Position numbers and translations under genes: made by a program. This document shows, one piece after another, positions 54,596-62,352 of a stretch of 64,000 bases of DNA. Source of the DNA: CAMAVH01 sp036500145. GTDB taxonomy: Bacteria; Pseudomonadota; Alphaproteobacteria; SMXQ01. Location of the stretch: NCBI GenBank assembly GCA_036500145.1, contig DASYCO010000045.1, positions 44,247 through 108,246 on the forward strand. The letters run 5' to 3'. Position 1 is the stretch's first letter. Each line of letters opens with the position of its first letter. The notes under the pieces are model-generated. The model saw only the letters and a list, made by a program, of their open reading frames with translations, searched no databases and was not told where the DNA came from.

Positions 54596-55645
54596 ATGTC
54601 CGAAGCCTTGGGAACCTTGGAAAGCCTGCCGGCGGATTACCGCGAGGCCATGACGCAGGCGAACGTCGCGCCGCTCTGGCCGATGATGCGCAACGTCCTG
54701 CCGCATGACGCGCCACGCCCCGTCACCAAGCCCTGCCTCTGGGCCTTCGACCTCATCCGCCCGCTGCTGCTGCGCGCCGGCGAGCTGACCCCGATCGAGA
54801 AGGCCGAGCGCCGCGTGCTGGTACTGTCCGACCCCGGCCGCGGCAACGGCGCCATGCAGGCGACCCCGGTGATCTACTGCGGCTTGCAGCTCCTGCTGCC
54901 GGGCGAGACCGCGCCGTCGCACAAGCACACGCCGAGCGCCGCGCGCATCATCGTCGAGGGCGAAGGCGCCTACACCATTGTCGAGGGCGAAAAATGCCCG
55001 ATGGAGCGCGGCGACGTCATCCTGACGCCGAGCGGCCAGCGCCACGACCACGGCCATGACGGCACCAAGCCGGTGATCTGGCTCGACGCGCTCGACCTGC
55101 CGCTGTTCGTCTACCTCGAAGGCTCCTACGCGGTCGAAGGCAAGCTGCAGGCGCCGGCCAACCGGCCCGATTCCTCCCAGGTCGAATATAGCGAGGCCGG
55201 CCTGCTGCCAGTGCGCCCGCTCGGCGCGCCGCAGCCGCTCTACCCGCAGATGCGCTATCCCTGGAAACGCACGCGCGACGCGCTCGACCGCATGGCCGCC
55301 CATGCGGCGCCCGGCGAGGCGGTGGAGCTGGCCTTCGTCAATCCCGAGACGGGCGGCAGCTGCCTGCCGACCCTGGGCTTCACCGCGATGCTGCTGCGCG
55401 CGGGCGAGACCTACCGGCCGCCGCTGCGCTCGGCGAGCGCCATCTTCCACGCGGTGGAGGGCGAGGGCCGCACGGTCGTCAACGACCAGACCTTCGCCTG
55501 GAAGGCGGGCGACACCTTTTCCACGTCAGTCTTCTCGGTGCTGACCCACACGGTCACCGGCAAGGAGCCGGCGCGCCTCATCCGCATCGACGACGCGCCG
55601 CTGCAGAAGAAGCTGTCCTTCTACGAGGAGCGCCCGCGTCCCTGA
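54596..55645 (+). CDS. Gentisate 1,2-dioxygenase-like bicupin
   Basis: The 349-residue protein has two cupin domains. Domain one holds LQLLLPGETAPSHKHTPSAARIIVEGEGAYTIVEGEKCPMERGDVILTPSGQRHDHGHDG; the His residues of HKHT and HDHGH are the expected Fe(II) ligands. Domain two includes LLRAGETYRPPLRSASAIFHAVEGEGRTVV. The family cleaves gentisate to maleylpyruvate. No maleylpyruvate isomerase or fumarylpyruvate hydrolase is certain nearby, though a GST-family gene is 1.2 kb away. A tripartite-receptor-like gene 127 bases downstream may supply an aromatic acid. Confidence 0.85.
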   Translation: MSEALGTLESLPADYREAMTQANVAPLWPMMRNVLPHDAPRPVTKPCLWAFDLIRPLLLRAGELTPIEKAERRVLVLSDPGRGNGAMQATPVIYCGLQLLLPGETAPSHKHTPSAARIIVEGEGAYTIVEGEKCPMERGDVILTPSGQRHDHGHDGTKPVIWLDALDLPLFVYLEGSYAVEGKLQAPANRPDSSQVEYSEAGLLPVRPLGAPQPLYPQMRYPWKRTRDALDRMAAHAAPGEAVELAFVNPETGGSCLPTLGFTAMLLRAGETYRPPLRSASAIFHAVEGEGRTVVNDQTFAWKAGDTFSTSVFSVLTHTVTGKEPARLIRIDDAPLQKKLSFYEERPRP

Positions 55646-55771
55646 GCGCGCGCTCGGCGATTGTGCGTTTTGACACGGCCTTGTTGCCAAAGGCCGTCCT
55701 TGTTCTTTGCGCGTCCGCGGCTATGAATGGCGGGCCAAGAACCCCGCCGAGAGATTTAACAGGAGGCCTCC

Positions 55772-56794
55772 ATGCCGAAAGAACTGCGGACGACGCTTGG
55801 CGTCGCCGCCGCGCTGCTGCTGTCCGCCACGCCGGCCCTGGCCCAGTCCGTCGAGGATTTCTACAAGAGCCAGACCATCACCATTTTGGTTGCCGGCACG
55901 CCGGGCGGCGGTTTCGACACGTCGAGCCGCACCATGGGGCAGTTCTACAGCAAGTTCATTCCGGGCAATCCGCGCGTCTTGGTGCAGAACATGCCGGGCG
56001 GCGGCGGCCTGGTGGCCGGCAACTACATCTACAACGTGGCGCCGAAGGACGGCACGGTGATGGGCTACGTCGGCCCCATCGCCATCGACCCGCTGCTCAA
56101 CCCGAAGGGCAACGCCAAGTTCGAGGCGACGAAGTTCAGCTGGATCGGCAGCCTGGGCAGCACGCATTCGGTGCTCGCCATCTGGCACGAGGCGCCGACC
56201 AAGACCATCGACGACCTCTTCACCAAGGAGACCATCGTCGCCGGCACCGGCGCAGCCGCGACGACGGACATCTATCCGAAGGTGCTCAATGCCGTGATGG
56301 GCATGAAGTTCAAGCTCATCACCGGCTACCAGGGCAGCCGCGAGACCTTCATCGCCATCGAGCGCGGCGAGGCGGCCGGGCGTTTCGCCTCCGTCGATTC
56401 CATGCAGACCGCCGTGCCGCAGCTGCTGAAGGACAAGAAGCTCGTCATCCTGCTGCAGGCGTCGCTCAAGCGTCATGTGGACTATCCGGACGTGCCGACG
56501 GCCTTCGAGATCGCCAAGACGCCGGAGCAGAAGCAGGCGATGACCTTCCTGTTCGCGCCGTCCGAAGCGGGCCGCCCCATCGCTGCGCCGCCGAACCTGC
56601 CGGCGGACCGCCTAAAGGCGCTGCGCGACGGCTTCGTGAAGATGACCCAGGATCCCGAATACAAGGCCGAGGCCAACAAGCGAGGCCTCGATCCGACCGG
56701 CCCGCTGAACGGCGAGGAAGTCCAGGCGCTCTACAAGACCGTCTATGAGACGCCGCAGGCCGTGATCGAGAAGGTCTCCGCCGCGATGAAGTGA
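55772..56794 (+). CDS. Bug/TctC-family periplasmic solute receptor
   Basis: The 340-residue product has a Sec signal peptide (about residues 1-25, ending ATPALAQ) and TctC/Bug blocks: ITILVAGTPGGGFDTSSRTM, NMPGGGGLVAGNYIYNVAPKDGTVMGY and LITGYQGSRETFIAIERGEA. Such receptors bind carboxylates with a high-affinity closed pocket and feed TctAB-type importers, but no tctA/tctB genes are adjacent, as is usual for the many orphan Bug proteins in proteobacteria. It follows a gentisate dioxygenase gene and may bind an aromatic acid (inference). Confidence 0.88.
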   Translation: MPKELRTTLGVAAALLLSATPALAQSVEDFYKSQTITILVAGTPGGGFDTSSRTMGQFYSKFIPGNPRVLVQNMPGGGGLVAGNYIYNVAPKDGTVMGYVGPIAIDPLLNPKGNAKFEATKFSWIGSLGSTHSVLAIWHEAPTKTIDDLFTKETIVAGTGAAATTDIYPKVLNAVMGMKFKLITGYQGSRETFIAIERGEAAGRFASVDSMQTAVPQLLKDKKLVILLQASLKRHVDYPDVPTAFEIAKTPEQKQAMTFLFAPSEAGRPIAAPPNLPADRLKALRDGFVKMTQDPEYKAEANKRGLDPTGPLNGEEVQALYKTVYETPQAVIEKVSAAMK

Positions 56795-56818
56795 TCGCGC
56801 CGACATATCGAAGAAAAA

Positions 56819-56846
56819 GTCCGCCTCATGTGAGGCGGGCTTTTTT
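56819..56846. terminator. Intrinsic terminator between convergent genes
   Basis: A 10-bp stem with one wobble (56819-56828 with 56831-56840) is followed by six T residues on the plus strand and preceded by a run of A on the left side (minus-strand T-run). It can serve the Bug gene and the convergent GST gene. Confidence 0.8.
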
Positions 56847-56853
56847 GTGCGCG

Positions 56854-57432
56854 TCAGGCGGGCTTGGTCGCCTGCATGGAGGGCCGCTTGTTGGCCTCGT
56901 CGAGCCAGGCGGCGAGGTCGGGGCGCGCCTTGCGCCAGGGCATGTCGGGCACGCGGAAGTCCATGTAGGCGAGGCCGCAGGCCAGCGCGATGTCGCCGAA
57001 GTCGAACCGTCCGACTTCGGCCTCGGCCGTGCCGATGATCCTCTCGATGGCGCGTCTGTGGCGGGCGACGGCTTCGGGCCAGCGCCGTTCCTCGGGCCGT
57101 CGACCCTCGATCAGGATGGCGAAGGAGGCGTCGATCAGCCCCTGGCCGAGGGAGGCGCGCGCCATGACGGGCCAGCGGTCGTCGCCGATCAGGCTGCGGC
57201 CGGTGGGGAGGGAATCGAGATATTCCGCGATGGTGGTGCTTTCGCTGAGCGTCAGGCCGTCATCCGTGACCAGCGCCGGCACCTTGCCGACGGGGGCCGC
57301 GGCATGCAGTTCGGGCGCGTCGGTCCAGGGATCGGCTAGGCGCTGCTCGACCTGGTCGAACAGCCCCTTTTCATGCAGCACGACGCGCACCTTGCGCGCA
57401 TAGGGAGAGGTGGCGTTGTAGTAGAGCCGCAT
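56854..57432 (-). CDS. Glutathione S-transferase family protein
   Basis: The 192-residue protein has a GST N-terminal domain (LYYNATSPYARKVRVVLHEKGL, PVGKVPALVTDDG, LSESTTIAEYLDSL) and a helical C-terminal domain. It has the SPYARKVRV signature of the YibF-like branch. The substrate is unknown; a maleylpyruvate isomerase-type role cannot be claimed from sequence alone. Its start is 12 bases after the MFS stop on the same strand, so the two are likely co-transcribed. Confidence 0.85.
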   Translation of the reverse strand: MRLYYNATSPYARKVRVVLHEKGLFDQVEQRLADPWTDAPELHAAAPVGKVPALVTDDGLTLSESTTIAEYLDSLPTGRSLIGDDRWPVMARASLGQGLIDASFAILIEGRRPEERRWPEAVARHRRAIERIIGTAEAEVGRFDFGDIALACGLAYMDFRVPDMPWRKARPDLAAWLDEANKRPSMQATKPA

Positions 57433-57444
57433 GACAAATCCTCC

Positions 57445-58644
57445 TTAGGCCTGCGACGGCGCGGGGCGTTCGCGGCCGCGCAGCATGACGAGATCGAGCA
57501 GCAGGCCGACGGCCAGCGCGACTGCGCCGAACGCGAACAGGATGGCATAGTCGTGAGTCTGCGCGAAGACGTAGGACAGCAGGTAGGCGCCGCCGGCCTG
57601 CGCGATGGCGAAGATGACGCTGCAGTTGCGCCAGGCCTTGCGGCGGGCGCCATCGTCGGACAGCAGTTCCTGCGTGCGGCCGAGCGCCAGCGTGACGACG
57701 CCGGGCACCGACGCGCCGGCGATCAATGCGGAGAGGGCGAGCCCGGCATTGCCGACGTAGACCAGCGGCAGCAGCACGGCGATGAGCTGCAGCGCGTAGC
57801 TTAGGCGCAGCGCGTCGCGAAAGCCGATGCGGTCGGCGAGCGATCCGGCGGCCAGGGGGCCGAGGCAGGCGCCCAGGCCGAAGACGACCCACAGGCCGGC
57901 GCCGGCCGACAGGCCCCTGTCGAGCCCGCGCGCGACGAAGTCGACGAAGAACACGAAATGCGGCACGAGGCCGAAGGCGTTGAGGCCATATTCGACATAG
58001 AGCGTGCGCAGGGCCTTGCGGGCTTCGCGCGGCGGCGCAGCCGGCGGCGTCGCGGCGTCGGCAGCCGGCGCGCCTTCCTGCCAGCCGCCCCAGGACAGCA
58101 ACGTCAGCAGCAAGGTCAGGCCGCCGAACGTCAGCCACACCTCGCGCAGGCCGAAGCGCAGCAGGAGCGGCAGCAGGCCGCCGGCGATGGCGATGCCGAG
58201 GCCGATGCCGGTGAAGATCACGCCGCCGGCGAGACCACGGCGTGCGGCGGGCAGGCGCGCGAGGATGCCGGGCGCTGCCAGCACCATCAGCAGGCCGCCG
58301 GTGAAGCCGGCGATGAAGCGCCAGACGGAAAGCCAAAGTTCGCTCAAGGGCCAGGCGCAGGCGAGGAAGCTCAGGCCGGTCAGCAGCATCGCCATGCGGA
58401 GCGCGAAGCGGATGCCGACCTTGCGGCCGACGACCTGCGACGACCATGAGCCGAGGAGGTAGCCAGCGAAATTGGTGGCGCCGAGATAGGCGGCCGCGCC
58501 CGGCGTCAGCCAGTGGGCGCCGACGAGGGCGGGGATGAGCGGCGCGTAGGAGAAGCGCGCCAGCCCGATGCCGACGAAGGTGGCGCAAAGCCCGGCGAAC
58601 AGGGCGTAGCGCGTGTCAGTGTCCGTGCGGGTCATGGTCGACAT
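57445..58644 (-). CDS. YbfB/YjiJ-family MFS transporter
   Basis: The 399-residue protein has about twelve hydrophobic segments and resembles YbfB/YjiJ: FAGLCATFVGIGLARFSYAPLIPALV at the N terminus and GATNFAGYLLGSW in segment 2. The physiological substrate is unknown; some relatives are annotated as drug or sugar transporters. It is co-directional with, and 12 bases upstream of, the GST gene. A two-protein detoxification unit is possible but unproven. Confidence 0.83.
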   Translation of the reverse strand: MSTMTRTDTDTRYALFAGLCATFVGIGLARFSYAPLIPALVGAHWLTPGAAAYLGATNFAGYLLGSWSSQVVGRKVGIRFALRMAMLLTGLSFLACAWPLSELWLSVWRFIAGFTGGLLMVLAAPGILARLPAARRGLAGGVIFTGIGLGIAIAGGLLPLLLRFGLREVWLTFGGLTLLLTLLSWGGWQEGAPAADAATPPAAPPREARKALRTLYVEYGLNAFGLVPHFVFFVDFVARGLDRGLSAGAGLWVVFGLGACLGPLAAGSLADRIGFRDALRLSYALQLIAVLLPLVYVGNAGLALSALIAGASVPGVVTLALGRTQELLSDDGARRKAWRNCSVIFAIAQAGGAYLLSYVFAQTHDYAILFAFGAVALAVGLLLDLVMLRGRERPAPSQA

Positions 58645-58756
58645 GGCGGTCTTCGCTTGTGGAACCGAAGCGAGAGACTAAGTCCGCAACGCGGCAAGAA
58701 GCCATGATTTTAAGGCGTGGCTGCCATCCGATGGGCGGCGGGCGGCGCAAACGCGG

Positions 58757-58806
58757 GTTTCCCAGGCGCGCCAGGGAAACGGAAAGGTTCCCTAGGCGCG
58801 CCGGGA
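58757..58806. repeat. Imperfect palindrome and direct repeat containing GGCGCGCC
   Basis: GTTTCCC-A-GGCGCGCC-A-GGGAAAC (58757-58780) is palindromic apart from one A/A pair. A second related copy, GGTTCCCTAGGCGCGCCGGG, starts at 58787, giving a direct repeat with a period of about 31 bases. It lies just downstream of the sodB stop and may act as its terminator. Confidence 0.5.
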
Positions 58807-58813
58807 CGTGGCG

Positions 58814-59413
58814 TCACTGGGCGGCGTCGAGCTTCCGGGCCGCGCCCTGCCAGTCGGCGAGATGGTTGAGGAAGGCGTCGAGGAAGTTCGCGCGCGCGTT
58901 CTGGTGGTCGAGGTAGTAGGCATGCTCCCAGACGTCGGCGGTCAGCAGCGGCACGACGCCGTCATGGACGAGCGGCGTGTCGGCGTCGTGGTAGGAGGTG
59001 ATCTTCAGCTTGCCGCCTTCCAGCACCAGCCAGGCCCAGCCCGAGGCGAAATGGCCGAGGCCTTCGGCCTTGAAGGCCTGCTTGAACTGGTCGAGGCCGC
59101 CGAAGTCGCGGGCCAGCCATTCGGCGAGCTTGCCGGTCGGCGCGGCGGCCTTCGGCGTCATCGACTGCCAGAAAAATTCGTGGTTCCAGACCTGGGCGCT
59201 GTTGTTGAACAGCTTGCGGTCGCCGCTGTCCTTCGCGCTCTTGATGATCGCCGCCAGGTCGGCGTTTTCGAGCGCGGTGCCCTTGGTGGAGGCATTGGTG
59301 TTGTCGACGTAGGCCTTGTGGTGCTTGCCGTAATGGAAATCCAGCGTGCGGCCGGACATGTGCGGCTCGAGCGCTTGCTTGTCGTAAGGCAGGGGGGCTT
59401 GGATCAGGGGCAT
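58814..59413 (-). CDS. sodB: Superoxide dismutase (Fe/Mn type)
   Basis: This 199-residue enzyme converts superoxide to oxygen and hydrogen peroxide. Metal ligands are visible as His27 (DFHYGKHH), His78 (QVWNHEFFW), Asp160 and His164 (DVWEHAYYLDHQ). The FNNSAQVWNHEFFW context favours the Fe type. The ATG at 59413 follows AGGAG and matches family length. No signal peptide, so it is cytoplasmic. It lies downstream of the trans-sulfuration enzyme gene on the same strand with a 37-base gap, so read-through is possible. Confidence 0.94.
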   Translation of the reverse strand: MPLIQAPLPYDKQALEPHMSGRTLDFHYGKHHKAYVDNTNASTKGTALENADLAAIIKSAKDSGDRKLFNNSAQVWNHEFFWQSMTPKAAAPTGKLAEWLARDFGGLDQFKQAFKAEGLGHFASGWAWLVLEGGKLKITSYHDADTPLVHDGVVPLLTADVWEHAYYLDHQNARANFLDAFLNHLADWQGAARKLDAAQ

Positions 59414-59450
59414 GGTCGGGTCTCCTACGCTACACGTGATGGAACAGGTC

Positions 59451-60629
59451 TCACTCTGCGGGGCAATCCGCCGTCTCGAGGGCGGCGAATCCGAGTTCGA
59501 GATCGGCGAGCAGGTCGAGCGGCGCTTCCAGGCCGACGGACAGGCGCAGCAGCGTGTCGCCGATGCCGGCGAGCCGCCGCGCCTCGGCGCCCATGCCGAC
59601 ATGGGTCATGGTCGCGGGATGCGCGATCAGGCTTTCCACGCCGCCGAGGGATTCGGCGAGGGTGAAGAGCTTGAGGGGCTCGACGAAGCGGCGCACGTCC
59701 TCGATGTCGCCGGCCAGCTCGAAGCTCAGCATGGCGCCGAAGCCCGACTGCTGGGCCTTGGCGACGGCATGGCTGGGATGGGTTGCGAGGCCGGGATAGT
59801 GGACGGCGCGCACGCGGGGCTGCTCCTGCAGGAAGAGCGCCAGTATTTCCGCCGACTGCTGCTGCGCCTGGATGCGCGGAAACAGCGTGCGCATGCCTCT
59901 CAGCGTCAGATAGGAGTCGAAGGGCGCGCCCGTCACGCCGGTGATGTTGGCCCATTCGGCGAAGGCCGCATGGTCACCCTTGTCGGCGGAGATCACCGCG
60001 CCGCCGACCACGTCGGAGTGGCCGTTGATGTATTTGGTGGTCGAGTGGATGACGAAGTCCGCACCAAGGGCGAGGGGCTTCTGCAGCGCGGGCGACAGGA
60101 AGGTGTTGTCGACCGCGATGCGCGCGCCGACGGCCTTGCCGCGCGCGGCGATGGCCCGGATGTCGACGATCCGCATCAGCGGATTGCTCGGGCTTTCGAC
60201 CAGGATGAGGGCCGGGGCGCGCTCCAGGGCATGGGCGACGGCGGCATCGTCCGTCTGGTCGACGAAGAGCGCGTTGAAATGGCCGCGCGCGCTGCGCGCC
60301 ACGAGCAGGCGGTAGGTGCCGGAATAGCAGTCGTGCGGCGCGACGACGAGATCCTTCGGGCGCAGCTGCGACAGCACCAGGTCGATGGCCGCCATGCCGG
60401 ACGAGGTGATCACCGCGCCGGCGCCGCCTTCCAGCTTCGCCAGCGTGTCGGCGAGCAGGTCGCGGCTCGGGTTGCCGGCGCGCGTGTAGTCGTAGGGGCC
60501 CATCTGCTCGAGGCGCGGAAAGGCGAAGGTGCTGGAGAGGTAGAGTGGCGGCGTCACGGCGCCGAATGCCTGATCGTCGGCAATGCCGTTCGCCGCGGCG
60601 ACGGTTCGGCCTGCTTTTTCGTCTGCCAT
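59451..60629 (-). CDS. Cystathionine gamma-synthase family PLP enzyme
   Basis: The 392-residue trans-sulfuration enzyme has the PLP-binding Lys in FVIHSTTKYINGHSD, ITSSGMAAIDLVLSQL, and ESPSNPLMRIVDIRAI. It includes the conserved YTRAGNPSRDLL. The family covers cystathionine gamma-synthase, beta- and gamma-lyases and O-succinylhomoserine sulfhydrylase; these cannot be separated here. The ATG at 60629 is preferred to one 120 bases upstream, whose extra sequence is not family-like. It is divergent from a LysR gene, and a palindromic LysR-type site lies between them, so the regulator may control it. Confidence 0.86.
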   Translation of the reverse strand: MADEKAGRTVAAANGIADDQAFGAVTPPLYLSSTFAFPRLEQMGPYDYTRAGNPSRDLLADTLAKLEGGAGAVITSSGMAAIDLVLSQLRPKDLVVAPHDCYSGTYRLLVARSARGHFNALFVDQTDDAAVAHALERAPALILVESPSNPLMRIVDIRAIAARGKAVGARIAVDNTFLSPALQKPLALGADFVIHSTTKYINGHSDVVGGAVISADKGDHAAFAEWANITGVTGAPFDSYLTLRGMRTLFPRIQAQQQSAEILALFLQEQPRVRAVHYPGLATHPSHAVAKAQQSGFGAMLSFELAGDIEDVRRFVEPLKLFTLAESLGGVESLIAHPATMTHVGMGAEARRLAGIGDTLLRLSVGLEAPLDLLADLELGFAALETADCPAE

Positions 60630-60722
60630 GCTGCGAAGCCTTTGAGGCGCCCGGCGGAATCGCTCGCGGGGTGGTGGGTGCTGGAAAGCCGCACTGTTAC
60701 GCCCTGCAATGTCAGCAGGCAA

Positions 60723-60759
60723 ATGAATGATATTGCTATTTAAAAGCAAAAATATTCAT
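60723..60759. promoter_or_regulatory. LysR-type operator, concentric dyad
   Basis: Two nested inverted repeats share one centre at 60741: ATGAAT (60723-60728) with ATTCAT (60754-60759), and TTGCT (60733-60737) with AGCAA (60745-60749). Fourteen of 18 positions pair. The region is AT-rich compared with its surroundings, and lies just upstream of the regulator start at 60769. Confidence 0.55.
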
Positions 60760-60768
60760 ATTAAATCC

Positions 60769-61620
60769 ATGGACACCGAACTAGCCCGTACATTCCTCGA
60801 AGTCGTCAATAGCGGCAGCTTCATCGCCGCCGCGGAACGGCTGCATCTGACCCAGACCGCCGTCAGCGCGCGCATCCGCGCCCTGGAGGAGCAGCTCGAA
60901 CGGCGCCTCTTCGTGCGCAACAAGGCGGGCGCCCGGTTGACGCCGGCCGGCGAGCGCTTCCAGCGCGACGCGCTCACCTTGCTGCAAGTATGGGAGCGGG
61001 CGCGCCAGCGCGTCGCCTTGCCGCCGGGCCATGCGAGCGCGCTCAGCATCGGCAGCGAGCTGAGCCTGTGGAGTCCATTGCTGGCGAACTGGCTGGTCTG
61101 GATGAAGCGGACGCATCCGTCGATCGCGCTGCGCGCCGAGGTCGACGCGCCGGGCCGCCTGCTCGACAGGATCCAGAACGGCGCGCTCGACATCGCGGTG
61201 ATCTACAGCCCCGCGCCGCAGTCCGACCTGACCATCGAGCTGCTGACGGAAGAGAAGCTCGTCATGGTGACCAGCGCCGCGAACGGCTCTCCGAGCCCGG
61301 ACGACTACATCCACGTGGACTGGGGACCGGCCTTCACGACGAGCCAGCAGACGGCCTTTCCGAACTTCGCCAATCCCGGCATGTCGGTTTCGTTCGGCCC
61401 GCTGGCGCTGTCCTACCTGCTCGCCGCGGGCGGCAGCGGATATTTCCGTCTGAGCGCGGTGCGTCCCTATCTGGCGGACGGGCAGTTGCGGCTCGTCGAA
61501 CATGCGCCGGAGTTTTCCTACTCCGTGCATGCGGTCTATTCGACGCGCGGCGAGGCGGACCTCATTGACCAGGCGCGCGCCGGCCTGCAGGCCTGCTTGC
61601 CGTCGCTGACGGAAGGCTAG
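60769..61620 (+). CDS. LysR-family transcriptional regulator
   Basis: The 283-residue protein has an N-terminal winged helix-turn-helix (residues about 2-60: LARTFLEVVNSGSFIAAAERLHLTQTAVSARIRALEEQL) and a LysR substrate-binding domain (about 88-275). The ATG at 60769 is preferred because the family start MDTELARTFLEV begins there. It is divergent from the trans-sulfuration enzyme gene with a dyad operator between, the usual layout of LysR autoregulation and target control. The effector is unknown. Its stop codon shares CTAG with the convergent mobA stop. Confidence 0.9.
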   Translation: MDTELARTFLEVVNSGSFIAAAERLHLTQTAVSARIRALEEQLERRLFVRNKAGARLTPAGERFQRDALTLLQVWERARQRVALPPGHASALSIGSELSLWSPLLANWLVWMKRTHPSIALRAEVDAPGRLLDRIQNGALDIAVIYSPAPQSDLTIELLTEEKLVMVTSAANGSPSPDDYIHVDWGPAFTTSQQTAFPNFANPGMSVSFGPLALSYLLAAGGSGYFRLSAVRPYLADGQLRLVEHAPEFSYSVHAVYSTRGEADLIDQARAGLQACLPSLTEG

Positions 61621-62261
61621 GGCTTCATGCCGGCGAACGCGCCGGCAAGCGCCGTCAAATCTTCGGGGCGATTGACGCCGGCGAAGGAGTTGCCCGCGAA
61701 GGGCACCTCGACGGCGCCGACGGAATCCTGCAAACGCCAGAGCGCCCGTTCGCTGGAGGCATAGGCGGCGCGCAGGTCGGGCAAGGCCGCCGTTCGCCAC
61801 AGCGCGAAGACTGTTTGTCGTTTCCCGCCGCTCGTCGCGACGGCGCACATCTCGGATCGGCTTTGCAGAGCCTCGCGAAGCCGCGTGGCGAGGTCATGCG
61901 GCAGCAGCGGCGCGTCGCCCGGCACCGTCAGGCAGAACGCGTATCCCGACTCCGCCGCCTGCGTCAGCCCGGCGAGCAGGCCGGCGGCGGGGCCCTCATG
62001 CCCGGAATGGCCGTCGGAGATCACCTTCAGCCCGTAGGACGCAAAGCGGCTAGCATCGCCGTTGGCGTTGAGCAGGACTTCCGCCACCTGCGGACGGAGG
62101 CGGGCGAGGATATGGGCGAGGATGGCCGCGCCGCCGACCTGCAGCAGGCATTTGTCGCCGCCGCCCATGCGGCGCGCTTCGCCGCCGGCAATGACGACGC
62201 CGAGCGTGTCGGCAAAAGGGGCAGGACTGTCAACCATTCCGTCTGTCGGAGCGTCCATCAC
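61617..62261 (-). CDS. mobA: Molybdenum cofactor guanylyltransferase
   Basis: The 214-residue nucleotidyltransferase couples GMP to molybdopterin to form the guanine dinucleotide cofactor. The N-terminal GVVIAGGEARRMGGGDKCLL is the GTP-binding motif; VPGDAPLLPHDLATRL holds the metal-binding Asp. It lies next to, and divergent from, a molybdenum hydroxylase large subunit gene, although those enzymes usually use the cytosine dinucleotide form (MocA-type); MobA-like versus MocA-like specificity cannot be decided here. Its stop codon overlaps that of lysR. Confidence 0.85.
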   Translation of the reverse strand: MMDAPTDGMVDSPAPFADTLGVVIAGGEARRMGGGDKCLLQVGGAAILAHILARLRPQVAEVLLNANGDASRFASYGLKVISDGHSGHEGPAAGLLAGLTQAAESGYAFCLTVPGDAPLLPHDLATRLREALQSRSEMCAVATSGGKRQTVFALWRTAALPDLRAAYASSERALWRLQDSVGAVEVPFAGNSFAGVNRPEDLTALAGAFAGMKP

Positions 62262-62352
62262 GGCGTTTGAAAGCAGGAGGTTCAGGCCCTAGAGTTTAGC
62301 TCAATTCGGCCGGGAGCGCTCAATCCGGCCGTCAGCGAAAGAGGGATTGCGT

